Counted from the first letter of the stretch, positions 47,293 to 60,824 are shown. The stretch: 64,000 nt of DNA from Chondrosia reniformis (GCA_947172415.1 OX359189.1:2440501-2504500); one strand, 5' to 3'. Notes: a model not told the origin generated them from the sequence alone. Made by a program: numbers and translations.

Positions 47293-48864
47293 ATGAAGTA
47301 CCTCTTGCTCATCGTTTTGTGCATTGCTGTGGCTTATGGTAAGTTTCCCAAACTCTTACTATTTCTGCACAGTTCTGATTTTCAAATATCTTGTACATGT
47401 AGGTTTGGTATCTTTGATTCCACCTATACATATGCATCTTAAGCTTATTGTATATAGGCCATTCATAAGAGCTAAGGCTAGACTTGCAGGATGAGTGAGA
47501 CTTCAACAAAAAATCTTGAGATTGCCCCATAAATGAGTGAGAAAATGTTTTGCTCACTCTGCTCTCATATATTCACTATATCAGATCAAGTGATAGGGAG
47601 TAATTTTAGTTGCGTTCATTATGATGGAGCTATCTGCAACAAAAATCGAGCTAGATTGAATGTTTCGACCTGTACGTAGGTCTTCATCAGGAAAGGATTA
47701 CGGCAGTTGGTTTAAATAGAAAAAGTGACTGGAGTTAAAAATTGAATAAAATGCCAAAATGAAAAAAATAATTTCTAGTGTTCTCTTCTAATTTTTAATC
47801 ACTAGAAATTATTGACTCCTTGCATCTTAGGTCAAACAAACATTAAGGTTACAATAGCTGGAGATCCTGATTTCCAGAGTGGCTGGGTGGTGGCTACCAT
47901 TTCACAGAATGGAATTTCAGTAGACACTACTGTTTGTGGCCAAGTCGAATATACAACTGCTTTTACAACCTGCAACAGTATAGGATGGCTTGCTTCTACT
48001 GGAACCGGAACTGCTGGATCTCTTGGGTAACATGCACTGCAGCAATCCAACAATTATTATAACTAGACCAGAGACTGTTGTTCATAATAATTATTTCTTT
48101 TAAGCATAGTATACAAAATTATAAATGTACAGCCACTCATAACCTTTTACCTTTTTGTGCTGTTGTAGTATTGAAGGTACGCCTCCAGCTGTACCCCTGA
48201 TCAGCAATTTGGTCTGTGCAGGAGCCTCTGGTGCAGCCATTGGAGTAGATTCCAGTGTCTTGGCTTGCACTTTCGACATTGGTGGTGTACAAGAATGTCT
48301 AGTTGACAACAGCAAATTAGCTGCTATTAGCTGCTGTAAGTCTTAATCGTAATATACTGCATGTGGTATATGATAGAAAGAAACTTTGTACTGTATGTAT
48401 TAAGCATGTATTGCTATTATTATTATTATTAAACTGGTAACAGCAACAGAATGTTTCAGAATGTAGTTAAAGTTGCAATCAGTCTTTTCCCATGGATCTC
48501 CAAGTGCTACTATAATAACTCATGACCTAAACGTCATGCATGGGTTTTATTCTTTAGAGATAAACTTACAGATTATGAGCTGTATAGAATAACCGCTAAT
48601 TATATAATCATTGGATGTTACAATTGTAGCTCAGTGGTGACTGAAACCAGCTCTCCTGTGTTTGATTCCCTTTTCCCTCTTCATGACATTAATTGTGGTT
48701 ATTACTTAAATTTTATTTCTCCATTTCCTATAGACTTTACTGTTGGTCAGGTTGTTGGTATTGCTATCGGAGCATTTCTACTCTGCCTGCTGATCACTGT
48801 TCTGCCAATCATTCTTTGTTGCTGCTGTGCCTGTGGAATTGGTTGTTTAGCAGGTTCCAAGTAG
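47293..48864 (+). CDS. SRCR-like single-pass receptor 6, 4 exons, 179 aa
   Basis: Exons 47293-47338, 47831-48026, 48169-48335, 48734-48864; phases 1, 2, 1. Signal peptide MKYLLLIVLCIAVAYG; ectodomain IKVTIAGDPDFQSGWVVATI, TTVCGQVEYTTAFTTCNSIG, WLASTGTGTAGSLG, NLVCAGASGAAIG, LACTFDI, QECLV, LAAISC. Membrane helix VGQVVGIAIGAFLLCLLITV, then PIILCCCCACGIGCLAGSK. Differences from gene 5 cluster near the N-terminal GGDPDNQRG motif (here AGDPDFQSG) and in a two-codon-longer loop before the first core cysteine; the second SRCR half is nearly identical. This hints that the N-terminal loop changes faster, but formal rate tests are needed. Confidence 0.88.
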
Positions 48865-49606
48865 AAAGGATGTGATTATCTTGGCCAGCTTAACAGAACT
48901 TATAGGCTTACTCATAGTTGTAGTAGTTGGACCGAATAGTTATTTTTCTTGCTTTGAACATGCATACTGATATACAGTAGCTGGTTTATTATTTCTGTTG
49001 GCAAAATATAGTTATATGTGACAAACCTGCACACACAACCAGTTTAAATAACTCTGAAGGTGTTATGCAAGTAGGGAGTATATTTACCCCTATTTCTCAC
49101 CATAGATTAATTTTGTGTACATTTAGAGCTGTAACTCAACCAAATGAGTGATATGATTGAATTTGCATAGGACAGTAGTCACTGGCATGATGTACATATA
49201 AGTACATGTATGTAATGTATTTCAATAGCACGTGTAGAATGACCTCGATCCCTCGTGTTACATAAATCACTGGACGTTAAAACTGTGAATGAAATTGTTC
49301 TATTACACAATCAATTTGCGAATCCAAAATGGCCGTTGCTACTGTAGCTCTTAAGTTTGAGGCGTTGTACATACCCTAAACTAGACTGATTGGTAGGTTA
49401 TCTTGTTTAGAGAATCAGACAAACTATATATCTGCTTTAAATGAAGTCTATAATGTTTGTTTTTCTTTTCATGTAAGAATACTTGTGAGACTGTTCAAAA
49501 TGTAATTGTACTTCAAGTATAATTTATACAAACTACCATTTGATTACACAAGTATAATACTTACTGTGTAATCTATAAGTACTTTTTGCTGTACATCTAC
49601 TTACAG

Positions 49607-49735
49607 AAGAATTGTCATGGAAAGGGAATGTTAGTTACCTAGCAACATGTCCAGTTAAGAAAGGAGGACTGAGTAGTATTAATCTAACCCATTCAGATGG
49701 GGAAAATAGTAAAAGAAAGTATTGGATCAAGGGAT
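49607..49735 (+). other. Conserved exon-like block, copy B
   Basis: Same 129-nt block as 45713-45841 with intact acceptor and donor. The only difference I see is GTC to GTT in a valine codon. Confidence 0.5.
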
Positions 49736-50566
49736 GTGAGTATTTTGTTCATACACTATAGGTATTGTATATTTAGTGGTTTTGCCCATTAATACATATA
49801 TTACATCTTACACCTAAAAGATATACACATTGAAGTTTATCCCATAATCAATGTATTAGTGAGTATAACAACTGTAAAGGACCTGGACTGAATCTGTTCA
49901 ATGGGACTATACCAGATTTAGCATTCTACCAGTCCCTAGTAACTAGTAACTCCTAGCTACCATAGTTCGTTTGGGGGAGATGTATAGTAACAGGTTCTCT
50001 TTATCCTATAGTTCAGTTCCCGCAGCTGTTTGGTTATGAAACAGTATATGTAATCTATTTGAACAAGATTATTAACTTTGACATTTGTTACTGTATAATA
50101 TTTTTTATTCAGTCCAATAAATAAAATGTTTTTATTAAAAACTGGAATTTCAATTTTATGCTATTAATATAATTTAATTTTGTCGGAAATGCCCCAGTGC
50201 TGCTTTATTTCCTTTCTGTCTACCAATCTTGGCACACTGTTTGTTGTTGAAAATCTATACTGCCTCCTTTTTCACTTGCCATGTTCAATAACCCACTGGA
50301 CAACCTTGTTTGCTTCTACAGTATGTTAACCCACTCTCCAATTCCAATGTCAGCTGGCGATGGAAGTGGAACTATAAGTGGCTTGAAATAGCAATGAATC
50401 ATTTCAGCTACTCATTCTATAGAAAGCTACAGAGGGCAAAACCAGGAATGTAGGAAAGGAGGAAATAGGAGGTGTTGTGTTAATAGCAAGAGACTGGGAC
50501 AAACTATTTTATAATATTCATAGACTTGTCAGTGCAGCATTCAATAGTCTTCTCACATCCAATTTG

Positions 50567-53500
50567 GAACTGGAACTGTAAATAGGGAAATATTTACTGA
50601 AAAGTCATCCTACAATTGTATTCATAGAACCCACCCATAAATACTTCAATTGTATTCATAGAACCCACCCATAAATACTTCAATTGTAATCATAGAACCC
50701 ACCCATAAATGCTGCAGTGCTGATGTTTAGAAGTCTATGGTTGATGTGGCAGACAGATCATTTTACTTGTATATATATACAGTCAGGAGATGACACATTC
50801 CAGGGGGGGGTTCAGAGGCGCCCTTCAATTGTATTCATAGCAATGTAATGTTATTCATAAATCCTGTGTTGATACAAGCCAGCAGGTTGTTCTACTTGTT
50901 TGTACATGTATATATGTATATATATGCAGTAGGGAGGTCATTATCCCAGCTAGACTAGATTGGGCAGAGCATCACACAAAGCAAAGTACCTATAGCATGG
51001 TACGTACTTCAGGAAATTTCATATATTGTGTGTATGTGTATATACGTACAAATTAAGTTTCCCTTGTGTGTGCATATGGATCCTATTTATTCTTACATTG
51101 TATATTGTAAATGAATAACTATGTTGATTTTAGTACACAGATGATGCAATTTAGGGCAAATCAATTTGCAGGCAGGTATACCTGTACATAAATGGCCGAC
51201 TTGAAGTTGATGTTTATAAATGTTCATGTTTTTTTGATTCTGCATATGCGTTGTATTTGGAAATGGATAAAATAATTTCTCAACTTGTATGTAAGTGCAT
51301 TGTTAAGTTTAATTAAAGAAGCAATAAATCACTGATGCTATAATTATAGTGAATCCTTATTGTTCACAATCTGCCACACAAATGGTCAAGCCAATTGAAG
51401 CAGATGTTATAGAGTTCTTTTCTACTTTATTAGCCATTTTTCAATATTTTGCTGACTGCAGAAAGAGTGAATGTCTTTTGAAGAATTTTGACTTGTTCTT
51501 TAACTCTTGTAGCATTGGTACCCTACAATTGTAGAAATTCTTATAATCTGCAAATCAGCCAAAGATTGGTCTAACCAGGTGATATAGAGATTTACTGTAC
51601 TTGTTGATTTCGAAATTTGGCATCCAATCTGATTATAGAAAGATCTCTGCTGTTGAATGTAGATATGTCAATGATTTAGGAAATAGAGGTGTTGTGGCAC
51701 AACAAGACTGGAACAAACCACTGTCCTCTAATCCTTGTATCTATCTACCAAAAGGTAGTGGTATCCTTTGGACAAAGGAGGATCTAGGAGATCTTAATAG
51801 ACTCTTTATACTTTTACTATTAATTAATAATCGATGGGTTGACCAACAAATGTCTTATGCCTTCATATGCATTCAATGTATTATTGATTCTACATGTACG
51901 TAGGATTAGGAAACGATTGAACTTTACTTGTATGTTAGTGCATTGAGTAATACTTTAAAGAGCACAATAGGACTATTTCTTTAACTTTGAATCCTATAAC
52001 AGAAGTAATATTATCCACCACCGCTGCAGATCTGCCACAGATTTGGTCAAGCAAGTTTAGTCAGAGGTGAATAAGGTTTTAGCTATGTACATTCTTCATC
52101 AATTTCCAATTGTGGCTACCACAAGCAAGTCAAGCCAGGTGAATAAGGTTTTAGCTATGTACATTCTTCATCAATTTCTGATTGTGGCTACCACTCTGGA
52201 TAGAAAGAGACCTGTCACTGATTTTATGAAATAGGTGTGTTGTTATATTTGATTTTTATATATAGCAGACCAGAGACAAACGTTTTTATTACATACATAG
52301 ACTTGTCAGTGCAGCTGTTAATAGTCTTCTCTCACATCCAATTTGGAATGAGAACTGTTAAAGGGAATATTTATACTCTTGTGCACAATACTGTGTTAAG
52401 TAAACATTGACAAATTGTAATGATTAGACTTATAGACAGCTGATTAACAGTCATAATTATGTAATCACTTCACTCTGATCTTGTATCCTACCTTCAGAGA
52501 CTATTAGATAGTATGCAAGTACTACAATAAAAATGATGATGAAGATCGCCTCCCTTATTGCAACAGCAGCCCTACAGCCGGACCATGTTCTGGATGAGAT
52601 GCAAGTTGTCCGGACCATGGTCCAGCTGGGTGGTAGAGGGAGGAGCGTGCACATCTGAGACACATGATGGCTGATCACAGTAGGGAGAAGGAGAGCCAAT
52701 TGACCTAGTTTGTGCCAAAGGACAAGTCCCTTCCAAGATTGACAATTCTAAGCCAATGACACCTCCTGCATGCTCCTTGTTGTTGTGCGTGACTTGTACT
52801 AATTGTCTTTGTATAAAGTGTCATATCACATTAATGAATGATTGTTTTAATTTTTCCACTCATTGTTGTTAATGCTCTATTTTACTTTCTGTGATTAGTT
52901 TTCCCACATCACTTATTTATTGTAATTGTTTAGCGTCTATATGATTTGGGTCATATAGTATGTAGTACTATTTAAATGGACTAATGGTGTACAACCTTTT
53001 GAGCTAATACAGCTACCAATAAGCCTATCAGAAAACGGGGTTCTTTCCCACCATTTCCTAATTTACAGTTATAGTGATAAAATTTTCTTTGACGGTTGAC
53101 AAGCTTTTTGTACAAATTGCGAAAAGACTTTTATGAGAAATAGTAGCTAAACAAATTATATTTATATGAAAATATTGCAAAATGAAATGGCAATGACTTT
53201 CCTTGCAGGAGACAGTACGTATACGTAAGTCTTGAAAAAGATCTCAAAGTGTGATCATATAGTGTAGCTACAGTCATAAAGGTTAACCAGATTTAGTGTT
53301 TTTCTATAACAACTAAAGGTGCCTGAGGAAGCCAAAACATCCCTCACATCTCTGACCTCTGGTTATAATCTCCTGATTCAGCTGTAGAGAGAGAGGTGAA
53401 GTGAAGAGGTGTTTGATAATGGTGACAGTGGATGCTGTATAAGCCAGATATCTTGGCACCTGGAAGAAGTGTCCTGATTAATTGTCAATTATTGCCTCCT

Positions 53501-54351
53501 TAAAATAGTGCCCAGTTAAAATAATAATTCTACAAACATATTGTATAAAGAAAAAAAAACATAATTATAGATCCATGCCGTAAGGTTGATTGTACTGTGC
53601 TAAGGCTATGGTGATAAGTGAATAATCACTGCAGTATATTATGCAAGACCAATATATATGTCATGAATGGAGTTTAGATATTTCCTTTTGTGTACATGTA
53701 TTTTATGAATAATTATCTTTGGGATGGTACATCCTTTGACTTTTGAGCGTTTAAAAACACAGTTTGTTTTCATTTCTTCGTCAAACGTTTCAACCCTGGG
53801 TGTCTTCTTCAGTGACTGATATAAATAGTTGATGAAAGTATATTTTCATTGTATGCAGTGTCCGTGTTATACAGGATGAAACATATATAAGCATTATTTG
53901 AGGATTCCATATCAATACAGATTATAGAACATTCAGGTATCCTTATTTTATTAATGTAACACATTTGATGGGAAAATGTTTAAAGAAAATTTGTTTTATT
54001 TTATTTGGGCGTCTCTTTTTCCAGAACTATTGCAGCCGGTTCACTGCATATACAATGATGATGATAGATTGGCTTACAACTTAAAATCCCCTGTTTTTCA
54101 ATATATAAGTTGTTTGACCTTATTAACACTTATCGCATACCATTTACTTCCTAGTCTAGGGACCCTTCTACCAGACTAGTAACCCATGCATGCATATATG
54201 GTCTGATAGTGTGAGGCAGGAGGGCGGTCCTTGTTTCTAGGGGTGTACCTGTTGTTGCTATGGTGTGGGCGTACCTGCTTTACTATATATTCGACAGTGC
54301 TAAACATCTCATTCACTACCAGCTGTTGCTCTTCCAGTTCCACAAGCTATC
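50567..54351. other. Gap between duplication unit B and receptor 7
   Basis: Contains a 34-bp tandem repeat (CAATTGTATTCATAGAACCC plus ACCCATAAATACTT) three times at 50612-50713, a direct duplication of about 73 bp at 52067-52195 (GTGAATAAGGTTTTAGCTAT), a LINE scrap at 52294-52345, and a repeat at 53716-53815 related to that at 11752-11865. Diverged copies of a CTGCCACA...TTGGTCA segment lie at about 51370 and 52030, and again at 58750 and 59890. No gene is supported. Confidence 0.65.
54207..54351 (+). promoter_or_regulatory. Promoter region of receptor 7
   Basis: Nearly identical to 60825-60965: GTGTGAGGCAGGAGGGCGGT, TTCTAGGGGTGTACCTGTTG, GTGTGGGCGTACCTGC, a TATA-like ACTATATATTCGACAG about 65 bp before the start, and CCAGCTGTTGCTCTTCCAG. 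Base identity is higher than in the surrounding flank. Confidence 0.6.
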
Positions 54352-56092
54352 ATGAAGGTCTTCTTGTTTGCTGTATTGTGTGTAGCCATGGTTTATGGTT
54401 AGTTGCCAAAGCACTTATTCTAGCAAGGGCAGGTTTCTAGAGAGCTACAATACTCATCCAGCTGCCCTCAAGAGAATGTCTAACTCTCAACTGATTGATG
54501 CTACACATTCGAATAATCTCTATATACTGATGTAACGTGTTTCTATATAGTAACCATTTTGTTATTCCAGTTAGAATTAGACATATAGGCTTCTTATCTT
54601 TCCTGATACCCTACTGTGAAGCCATCCATATCGCTTGGTGTTGTAGTATTTTGTACTTTAAAGGGACATCTCAGTCAGTTCAAAGACATCATATTAATGA
54701 TTATTCTTTCATCCTTTATTCTTATAGGTGAAAGTGGACGTATTCCAGTTAAAATAGATGGAGATCCAGATAACCAGCGAGGCTGGGTGGTGGCTACCAT
54801 TAGAGGTGTAGAGTACTCAGTTTGTAATCAAGTTGATTTTATAACAGCTTTTGCAATCTGTAACACTCAGGGATGGCTTGCTGCTACTGACACTGGAACT
54901 GCTGGAACTTTTGAGTAACTTAGATAGACAGAGTAACAAGTCTTATGGTATAATATGTTATGTATAGTCGTAGACCTGAGACTGCTAATTGCAGCCTTTA
55001 GTTTTGCTATTAAATTCATAGGATAGCTGACCATTTAGTGTAGAAATTAAATTTACTGATATTACAAGCTTGAAGAAATTTCTCCTATTCTTTGTTACAG
55101 TTTGAAAAGGTTGTAATACAATAAAACACCTGTAACTGATGTCACAAAGTTTACAATACATATAATATATGTATTACAACAGGCTCTAAGTTTATATATT
55201 GCATATTAGCACCACACTTTTATCATAAAGAGTGGAAGATGTAAGATGGTTGGTGAGATAGGGCCTGGTGAAATAGTGTTGCCCACACTTGTGTGGTTGA
55301 CTTATATTATTTTCATTTCATATGTATTATGAACACCTTGTGATCAATAGCTGTAAAACATTCATAATTGCTACATATGAGCATTGCTAACATGATATAG
55401 AAAATTGTTTTGGATGCTTCAACATTTATTCAAGTGAAGCCACAGGTTTTTGACTCAAATTACTAGTTCTTTTATGGTTTCAGGTTCTGTTTTGTACTAT
55501 TGCAGAATTACAGGATTCACTGGTGTTCCTACGTCATCCATTTCGACATTGAGCTGTGTAGTAACAGATATTAGTGGTGAATTGCAATGCGACTGGACTG
55601 CGTATAGTGGAACCTGTCCCAATACTAACATAGCTGCTATTAACTGTCGTAAGTTAATAAGTAACAAGTTACTGGAAGACATACGTACATATGCTATAAA
55701 CACCTATACCTATATAATGTTATGATAGTAGCCTCTATATAGCTAATGGCAAACTTTATTAAAATTATTATTAATGTTCTCTATCACATCCTACCAATTG
55801 TATTATATCATTAAGAACTATTACTTATTTGCTTCTTTGACTCTCAAAATCTGCAACAACTTTATAATGTTTTCTATATTTTTATGGATATATAAATTAT
55901 TTGCTATGAATGTACTGTATATACTTATAAGCACTTATATACATGTATCTTTTTGCTTTTGCAGAGTTTAGTGTTGGTCAGGTTGCTGGGATTGTTATTG
56001 GAATAATCATTTTTCTTGTGTTGGCCATTGGTGTACCAGTCGTCTTTGGAGTCTGGTATTACTTTAGGGCTCGTTGTCCTATTTGCAAGTAG
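54352..56092 (+). CDS. SRCR-like single-pass receptor 7, 4 exons, 167 aa
   Basis: Exons 54352-54397, 54728-54914, 55506-55648, 55965-56092; phases 1, 2, 1. Signal peptide MKVFLFAVLCVAMVYG; ectodomain IPVKIDGDPDNQRGWVVATI, YSVCNQVDFITAFAICNTQG, WLAATDTGTAGTFE, then STLSCVVTD, LQCDWTAYSGTC and IAAINC. The codon spanning exons 2 and 3, Gly in all other members, is Glu here because the donor reads TTTGA/GTAACT. The membrane helix (VGQVAGIVIGIIIFLVLAIG) is followed by VPVVFGVWYYFRARCPICK: the poly-Cys tail of genes 1-6 is replaced by an aromatic/basic tail with a terminal CxxCK. A broken hydrolase copy follows at 56853. Confidence 0.86.
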
Positions 56093-56852
56093 AAGAGATG
56101 TGACCATTTCAGTAGTAGAAGAGATGTGACTATAAATCTCAGTAGTAGAAGAGAGTTGACTATCTCAGTAGTAGAACAGTGCTTACTTATAGTACATAAG
56201 GTGTAGTGTGTGCATAGCTTTGTACTGAGTAGTGTATTTGATTGCTTTATGATTTCAGCTGAAAAAGTGTAAATGCATGCGCCTGGGCCACTTGTATAAT
56301 GCACAAGGTGTCAATAGGAAAGCGATTGCACAACAAACATTGTCACCTTTGGTGTCGTAATATGGTGTTCAGTTTCACGTCATGGGTCTGTCATGATCAT
56401 GAAACGTCCTTCACTGTAATTTGTCATTTGTTAATAGAAATTTTTGTAGAAGAACGCTCAGGTGGGAAACAGTTAAATTCATGAGTGAGACATGTGACCA
56501 GTCACATGACCAAGCCCTCGGGTGCACTTTGACCCCTAATTGCATCTTTTGAATTAATAGTAAGATCTTTATTAAAGGGTAGATCTGTATTATATAGAAG
56601 ACAGTAATTGGGGGAAAAAACCCAAACCCCTTGGAGAACCAGATCATCTATATATGTGTGTGTATATATGTATTTTAGTATTCAAATATCTTGCAATATT
56701 ATAATACTTCTATATACGCATACAATGATCTCTTATAACATCGATCAGGTCTAAGCGTCATAAGTTATCCTTTATCATCAAAATTACATATTGAATATTT
56801 TGCAACAATTGAAGGCAAGGGGTAAATGAGGCCAAACTGCAACTGCAAATAT
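56093..56852. other. 3' flank of receptor 7
   Basis: Just after the stop, AGTAGTAGAAGAGATGTGAC is repeated three times; receptor 8 has a shorter version. The rest shows no gene. Confidence 0.5.
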
Positions 56853-57264
56853 CCACAAAAGATTCAAGGTTGGAAGGGGCAGTAACCATTATATTTGGTG
56901 CATTAGTAGCTAATGTTTTAGGTATATATATTTGGGAATAAATGATTCTGTTTTATAGATATATGTACTATATATTCGTGCCGTACTTATGTTATATATA
57001 TATGTATATAATGTTCGATCATATATCATCACTAGGCCTACATACTTCTTTTTTTCTATTATATATTTTTTCATTTAATAAATATAGGTCAGCCATTGCA
57101 CTGGATATACAAGATGGAGAGACTAAAGGATGTATTGAGGGGAGTTGATAAACCACAATTTTTTGAACCATCAGCTAATCCTTTTTATCAGCTTAAAGTG
57201 GGAGCGCAAAGTCCTTATGGTGATGAGATGATGGTTGTCTTGGAATCACTGGCATCATGTGATG
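56853..57264 (+). pseudogene. Broken ADP-ribosylglycohydrolase / J1-crystallin-like copy
   Basis: A decayed first exon (to 56921, with KDSRLE-like text and IIFGALVAN but no start codon) and a still-open second exon at 57088-57264 (GQPLHWIYKMERLKDVLRGV, FFEPSANPFYQLKVGAQSPY, GDEMMVVLESLASCD). The later exons present after 63647 are not found downstream. It is the counterpart of the gene at 62980 and lies in the same position behind receptor 7 as that gene does behind receptor 8. Confidence 0.85.
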
Positions 57265-60200
57265 GTAAGCTTGATGTATCCATGTATGGGTTATTTGTAA
57301 GTAGTAGGAGTACAGTTGAGGCTATGTGATGGTAAATTTTAGGAATACAGTTGAGGCTACGTGATGGTAAATTTTTAGGGATACAGTTTTAGCCTTCTTT
57401 TCAATGCAATTCAATTTATAAGTTAACATGAATGCTGTATTTGCAATAAGTGTCTTACCCACTTTGCTGCAAGGTATATACACAGTCTTTTTGTCTACAG
57501 GCATAGTCAATACATGTATTCTCATGTTCACCTACTCAGTTTCCTCTATCTACCAAGATTGATATATACACTATATTGATATATATAAAGAAGAAAAAAT
57601 GAATTTTGGAAGTGGGTCTATTCCTAGTTAGCCGCTTTTTGAACGCTATAGAGCGTGTAGAGCGTCGAAACATGTTTTGGCATTTAGGAAAACGTGCATT
57701 AATCGCTGCAAATAACCGAATATAACCGAAAATCGCTTCGTTGGCGATTTATGAGGTGTTGATTGCTAATACATTGGATAGGGCGGCCATTTTTTTTCCG
57801 GCCATTCCTACTTAGAGAGTACTACCGTACTCTCTGATAACATTTTATGTCAATCTTTTCCTTATAAGAAAATGTGAGAAATGATAAAATTGTAATACTA
57901 ATATAATACACACATGATCCTGGTGTAGGACATTTCATATATGTATATACTGTATATGCATATTGAAACAATCAGTTAATGGATAACTGTGTATGTGTGG
58001 GTACAGTATGTTTACAACATGAAATTTTCCTTTGAGAATGACATTACATTCATAAACATTTATTTCATAAACACTTCCCACCTCTGCATATATTGTACAT
58101 GTATCTACGTAGCACCTATCCTCAAATATAAAAATGTGAAATCTTTGTTCAATTCTTGAAAATTTTGTCACATTAGCATTTTCACTCATACAGTATACAT
58201 GTATTAATTGCTCTTAAGATCCAGAAAATTATTTTAGGACAATATAACTTGTAGATAGCTATAGGTATAATTTTTATTCTACATATAAAATTTGGAAATG
58301 ACTAAATTGTGTATTTCTCAGCTTGCTTGTGTAGTGTGCTTGTGTAGTGTGCTTTAGTTTTAAGCGATAAACAACTGATGCTGTAATGTAAAGGAGTGAA
58401 TTTTATAATCCATCCACTGCCTTTGCAAAGAAAGGGTCAAATGATTTGTGTTGATGATTATGGTTTTAGTGTACTTTATTCCGATTTTGGTTACCACTGG
58501 AAAGATTCCTGCATGTCACTGAAAGTATTTATTTTAAATGTTTCTGTGAATTGTATTGCATGTGGTAAAAGGTGTTATTTGATTTTTATTGTAAGACTTC
58601 TATTATGCATAAAATTTATATACTGCAACATTCAATAGTCTTATCACATCCACTATGGAATGTATTACCTATACTGTGACTGTTACAAGTTAATTTTTGT
58701 GGGGTGTCTGCATGATCTATTAGTAGGTCAGTTTATGTATAAATATATCACTATTCTGTAAATCTGCCACAGAATTGGTCACTTTCATGCATTCGTGTCA
58801 GATGAATGGTTTTTTTTTATGTGTGATTAGTATCAGATGAATGGGGATTTATATCAATTCTCAGTTGTTGCTGTACTATATTCTAACCACAGAAAGTAAC
58901 CTGTTACTGGGGATTTTTGTGAATAAGATTATGATGATTTAAAGAAGACCAAAGTTGAACCATCTGAAATACAAGTAGATAGATTGGTAAAAGATGTTTT
59001 TATAGCAAGGCAGAGACAAACTTAATTTTATTATACCAGACCAGTATAACAATAAATGGAGTTCAGACACTTTCTTTTATTTGTGTAGTATAGATATTTG
59101 ATGAAAACATTTCTGTATATATACAGTGTCATATTATGAATAATACAAGTAAAAATAATTATATACATTTTTAATTTTTAGTTTTGGGGATGAAATATCA
59201 ATGGAAAAATAGATCAAAAGCCGAGAAGATTAAGATCAGCTTTTGATCTAAAAAAGTCCCCTATTTTTTCCATTTTTGGCTCTACCCCTTATCTGCTGAT
59301 AAGGAAACCACAAACTTTTTAGCTTTTAGGGGTATTTATCATCAGAGTAGTTACTCAGACTTCCATCACATGCCATACTGATGAGTCCTTTAATAAGGAT
59401 GCAACAGCTGTCTATGGTTCAATCATCTTTTTGAGTACGTGGCTAAGGGCCAGGGGGGGGGGAGGGGGGGGACTCTGGTTCCCATTGGGTTCTAGATGTC
59501 TACATTTGTTATGCACACTATTTGATAGAAAATATTCAGAACCTTGAAAGAAGATTAATTTTATTTATAGGTGTCAGCATTTTTTCATGGTCTATATGTA
59601 TATATACTAAAATAGGTTTCAATGCATATGCAGTGATGATGATACGTAACAAAGCTTAAAATCCCCTATTTTCAATATACCAGCTGTTTTGAGATGGTTC
59701 ATCCTTAGACACTTAAAAGGACTAAAGATGAAACATCTCAAAGGTAAGTTTCAGGCAGTTAAAAGAAATCCCTAAGCATTTGACCTTATTAATATTTAGC
59801 ATGTCATTTGTTTAGTATACCTTAGTGGACCAACCTACCAACCTACTAAACAGATTTTATACAAATATGCTTTTCACTACATATCAGCAAATCTGCCACA
59901 AAATTGGCTACTATTTAGCAATTTGTGTAAGATGAAGAGGGGTTTTATTTATCAAATTCCAATTGTGACTATACTGTGACTATATATACAGAAAGACATC
60001 TGGCACTGAAAATATATAGATTTTGTGAATAAGCAGGTATTTAGTTATTCAAGGGACGTACAGAGCCAATTTCATGCATAGAATTGTTAGTGCAATATTA
60101 TTAATAGTCTTTTGTATGTGGAGTTTACCAGTTACATTAAAGATTAATTTTTATTCGCCTATAGCTAGACAAAAAATATTCTGTAAAGAGAAATATAAAA

Positions 60201-60824
60201 ACTTTTTGAGTGAAGGCCATATGTATATTCAATCTAATCTTAATCAGTTAGGCTGGCCGAAAAACATGGTCGCCCTATTCAATGTATTATCAATTAACAC
60301 CTAAAAATCAACATGATTCGATTTTGGTCATATTCGACTATTTCCAGTCGTTTATCTACGCTGTTCTAAATGCCAAAACATGTTTCGATTCTACAATGTT
60401 AGGAAAGTGGTTAACCAGCAATAGGCCCAAGCATATTACACCAGAACGATATATAAACCATGAATGGAGTTTAGACGTTTTCTTTTATTTGTGTACTAGA
60501 TATTTGCTAAAAATATTTCTATATATATATACAGTGTTCATGTTATGCAGGATGAATAGTATTAGCAAAACATAATATTGGGACACATTATTAGAGAGCA
60601 TTTGGTTGTCTGCATTGTCCAGATCTACTGCAGCTGGTTTCACTGTATATTCAATGATGATCATATCAAAATTTTAAGATCTGCTTTAGATCTTAAAATC
60701 TTTCCCTATTTTTCATTATGGAAGTTACTAACACTTATATTATAGCGTACCATTTGTTTAGTACATCAAGTACCCTCCTACCATGCAACCTACTAAATAT
60801 ACATTGTGACCGTGGATGAATAGT
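57265..60824. other. Gap between the broken hydrolase and receptor 8
   Basis: Holds three short tandem copies of ACAGTTGAGGCTACGTGATG (57310-57385), the inverted AGTAGGGATGGCCG-family repeat (57600-57835), its direct copy (60245-60430), a hairpin at 59688-59742, an AGATCAAAAGC...GCTTTTGATCT inverted pair at 59210-59250, and a poly-G stretch at 59450-59470. No intact gene is seen. Confidence 0.65.

Larger units (their letters stand above)
47071..50566 (+). repeat. Segmental duplication unit B (receptor 6 unit)
   Basis: Second copy of 42842-46735, about 400 bp shorter in total. Small indels and scattered substitutions throughout; coding exons are better conserved than most introns. Confidence 0.9.
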
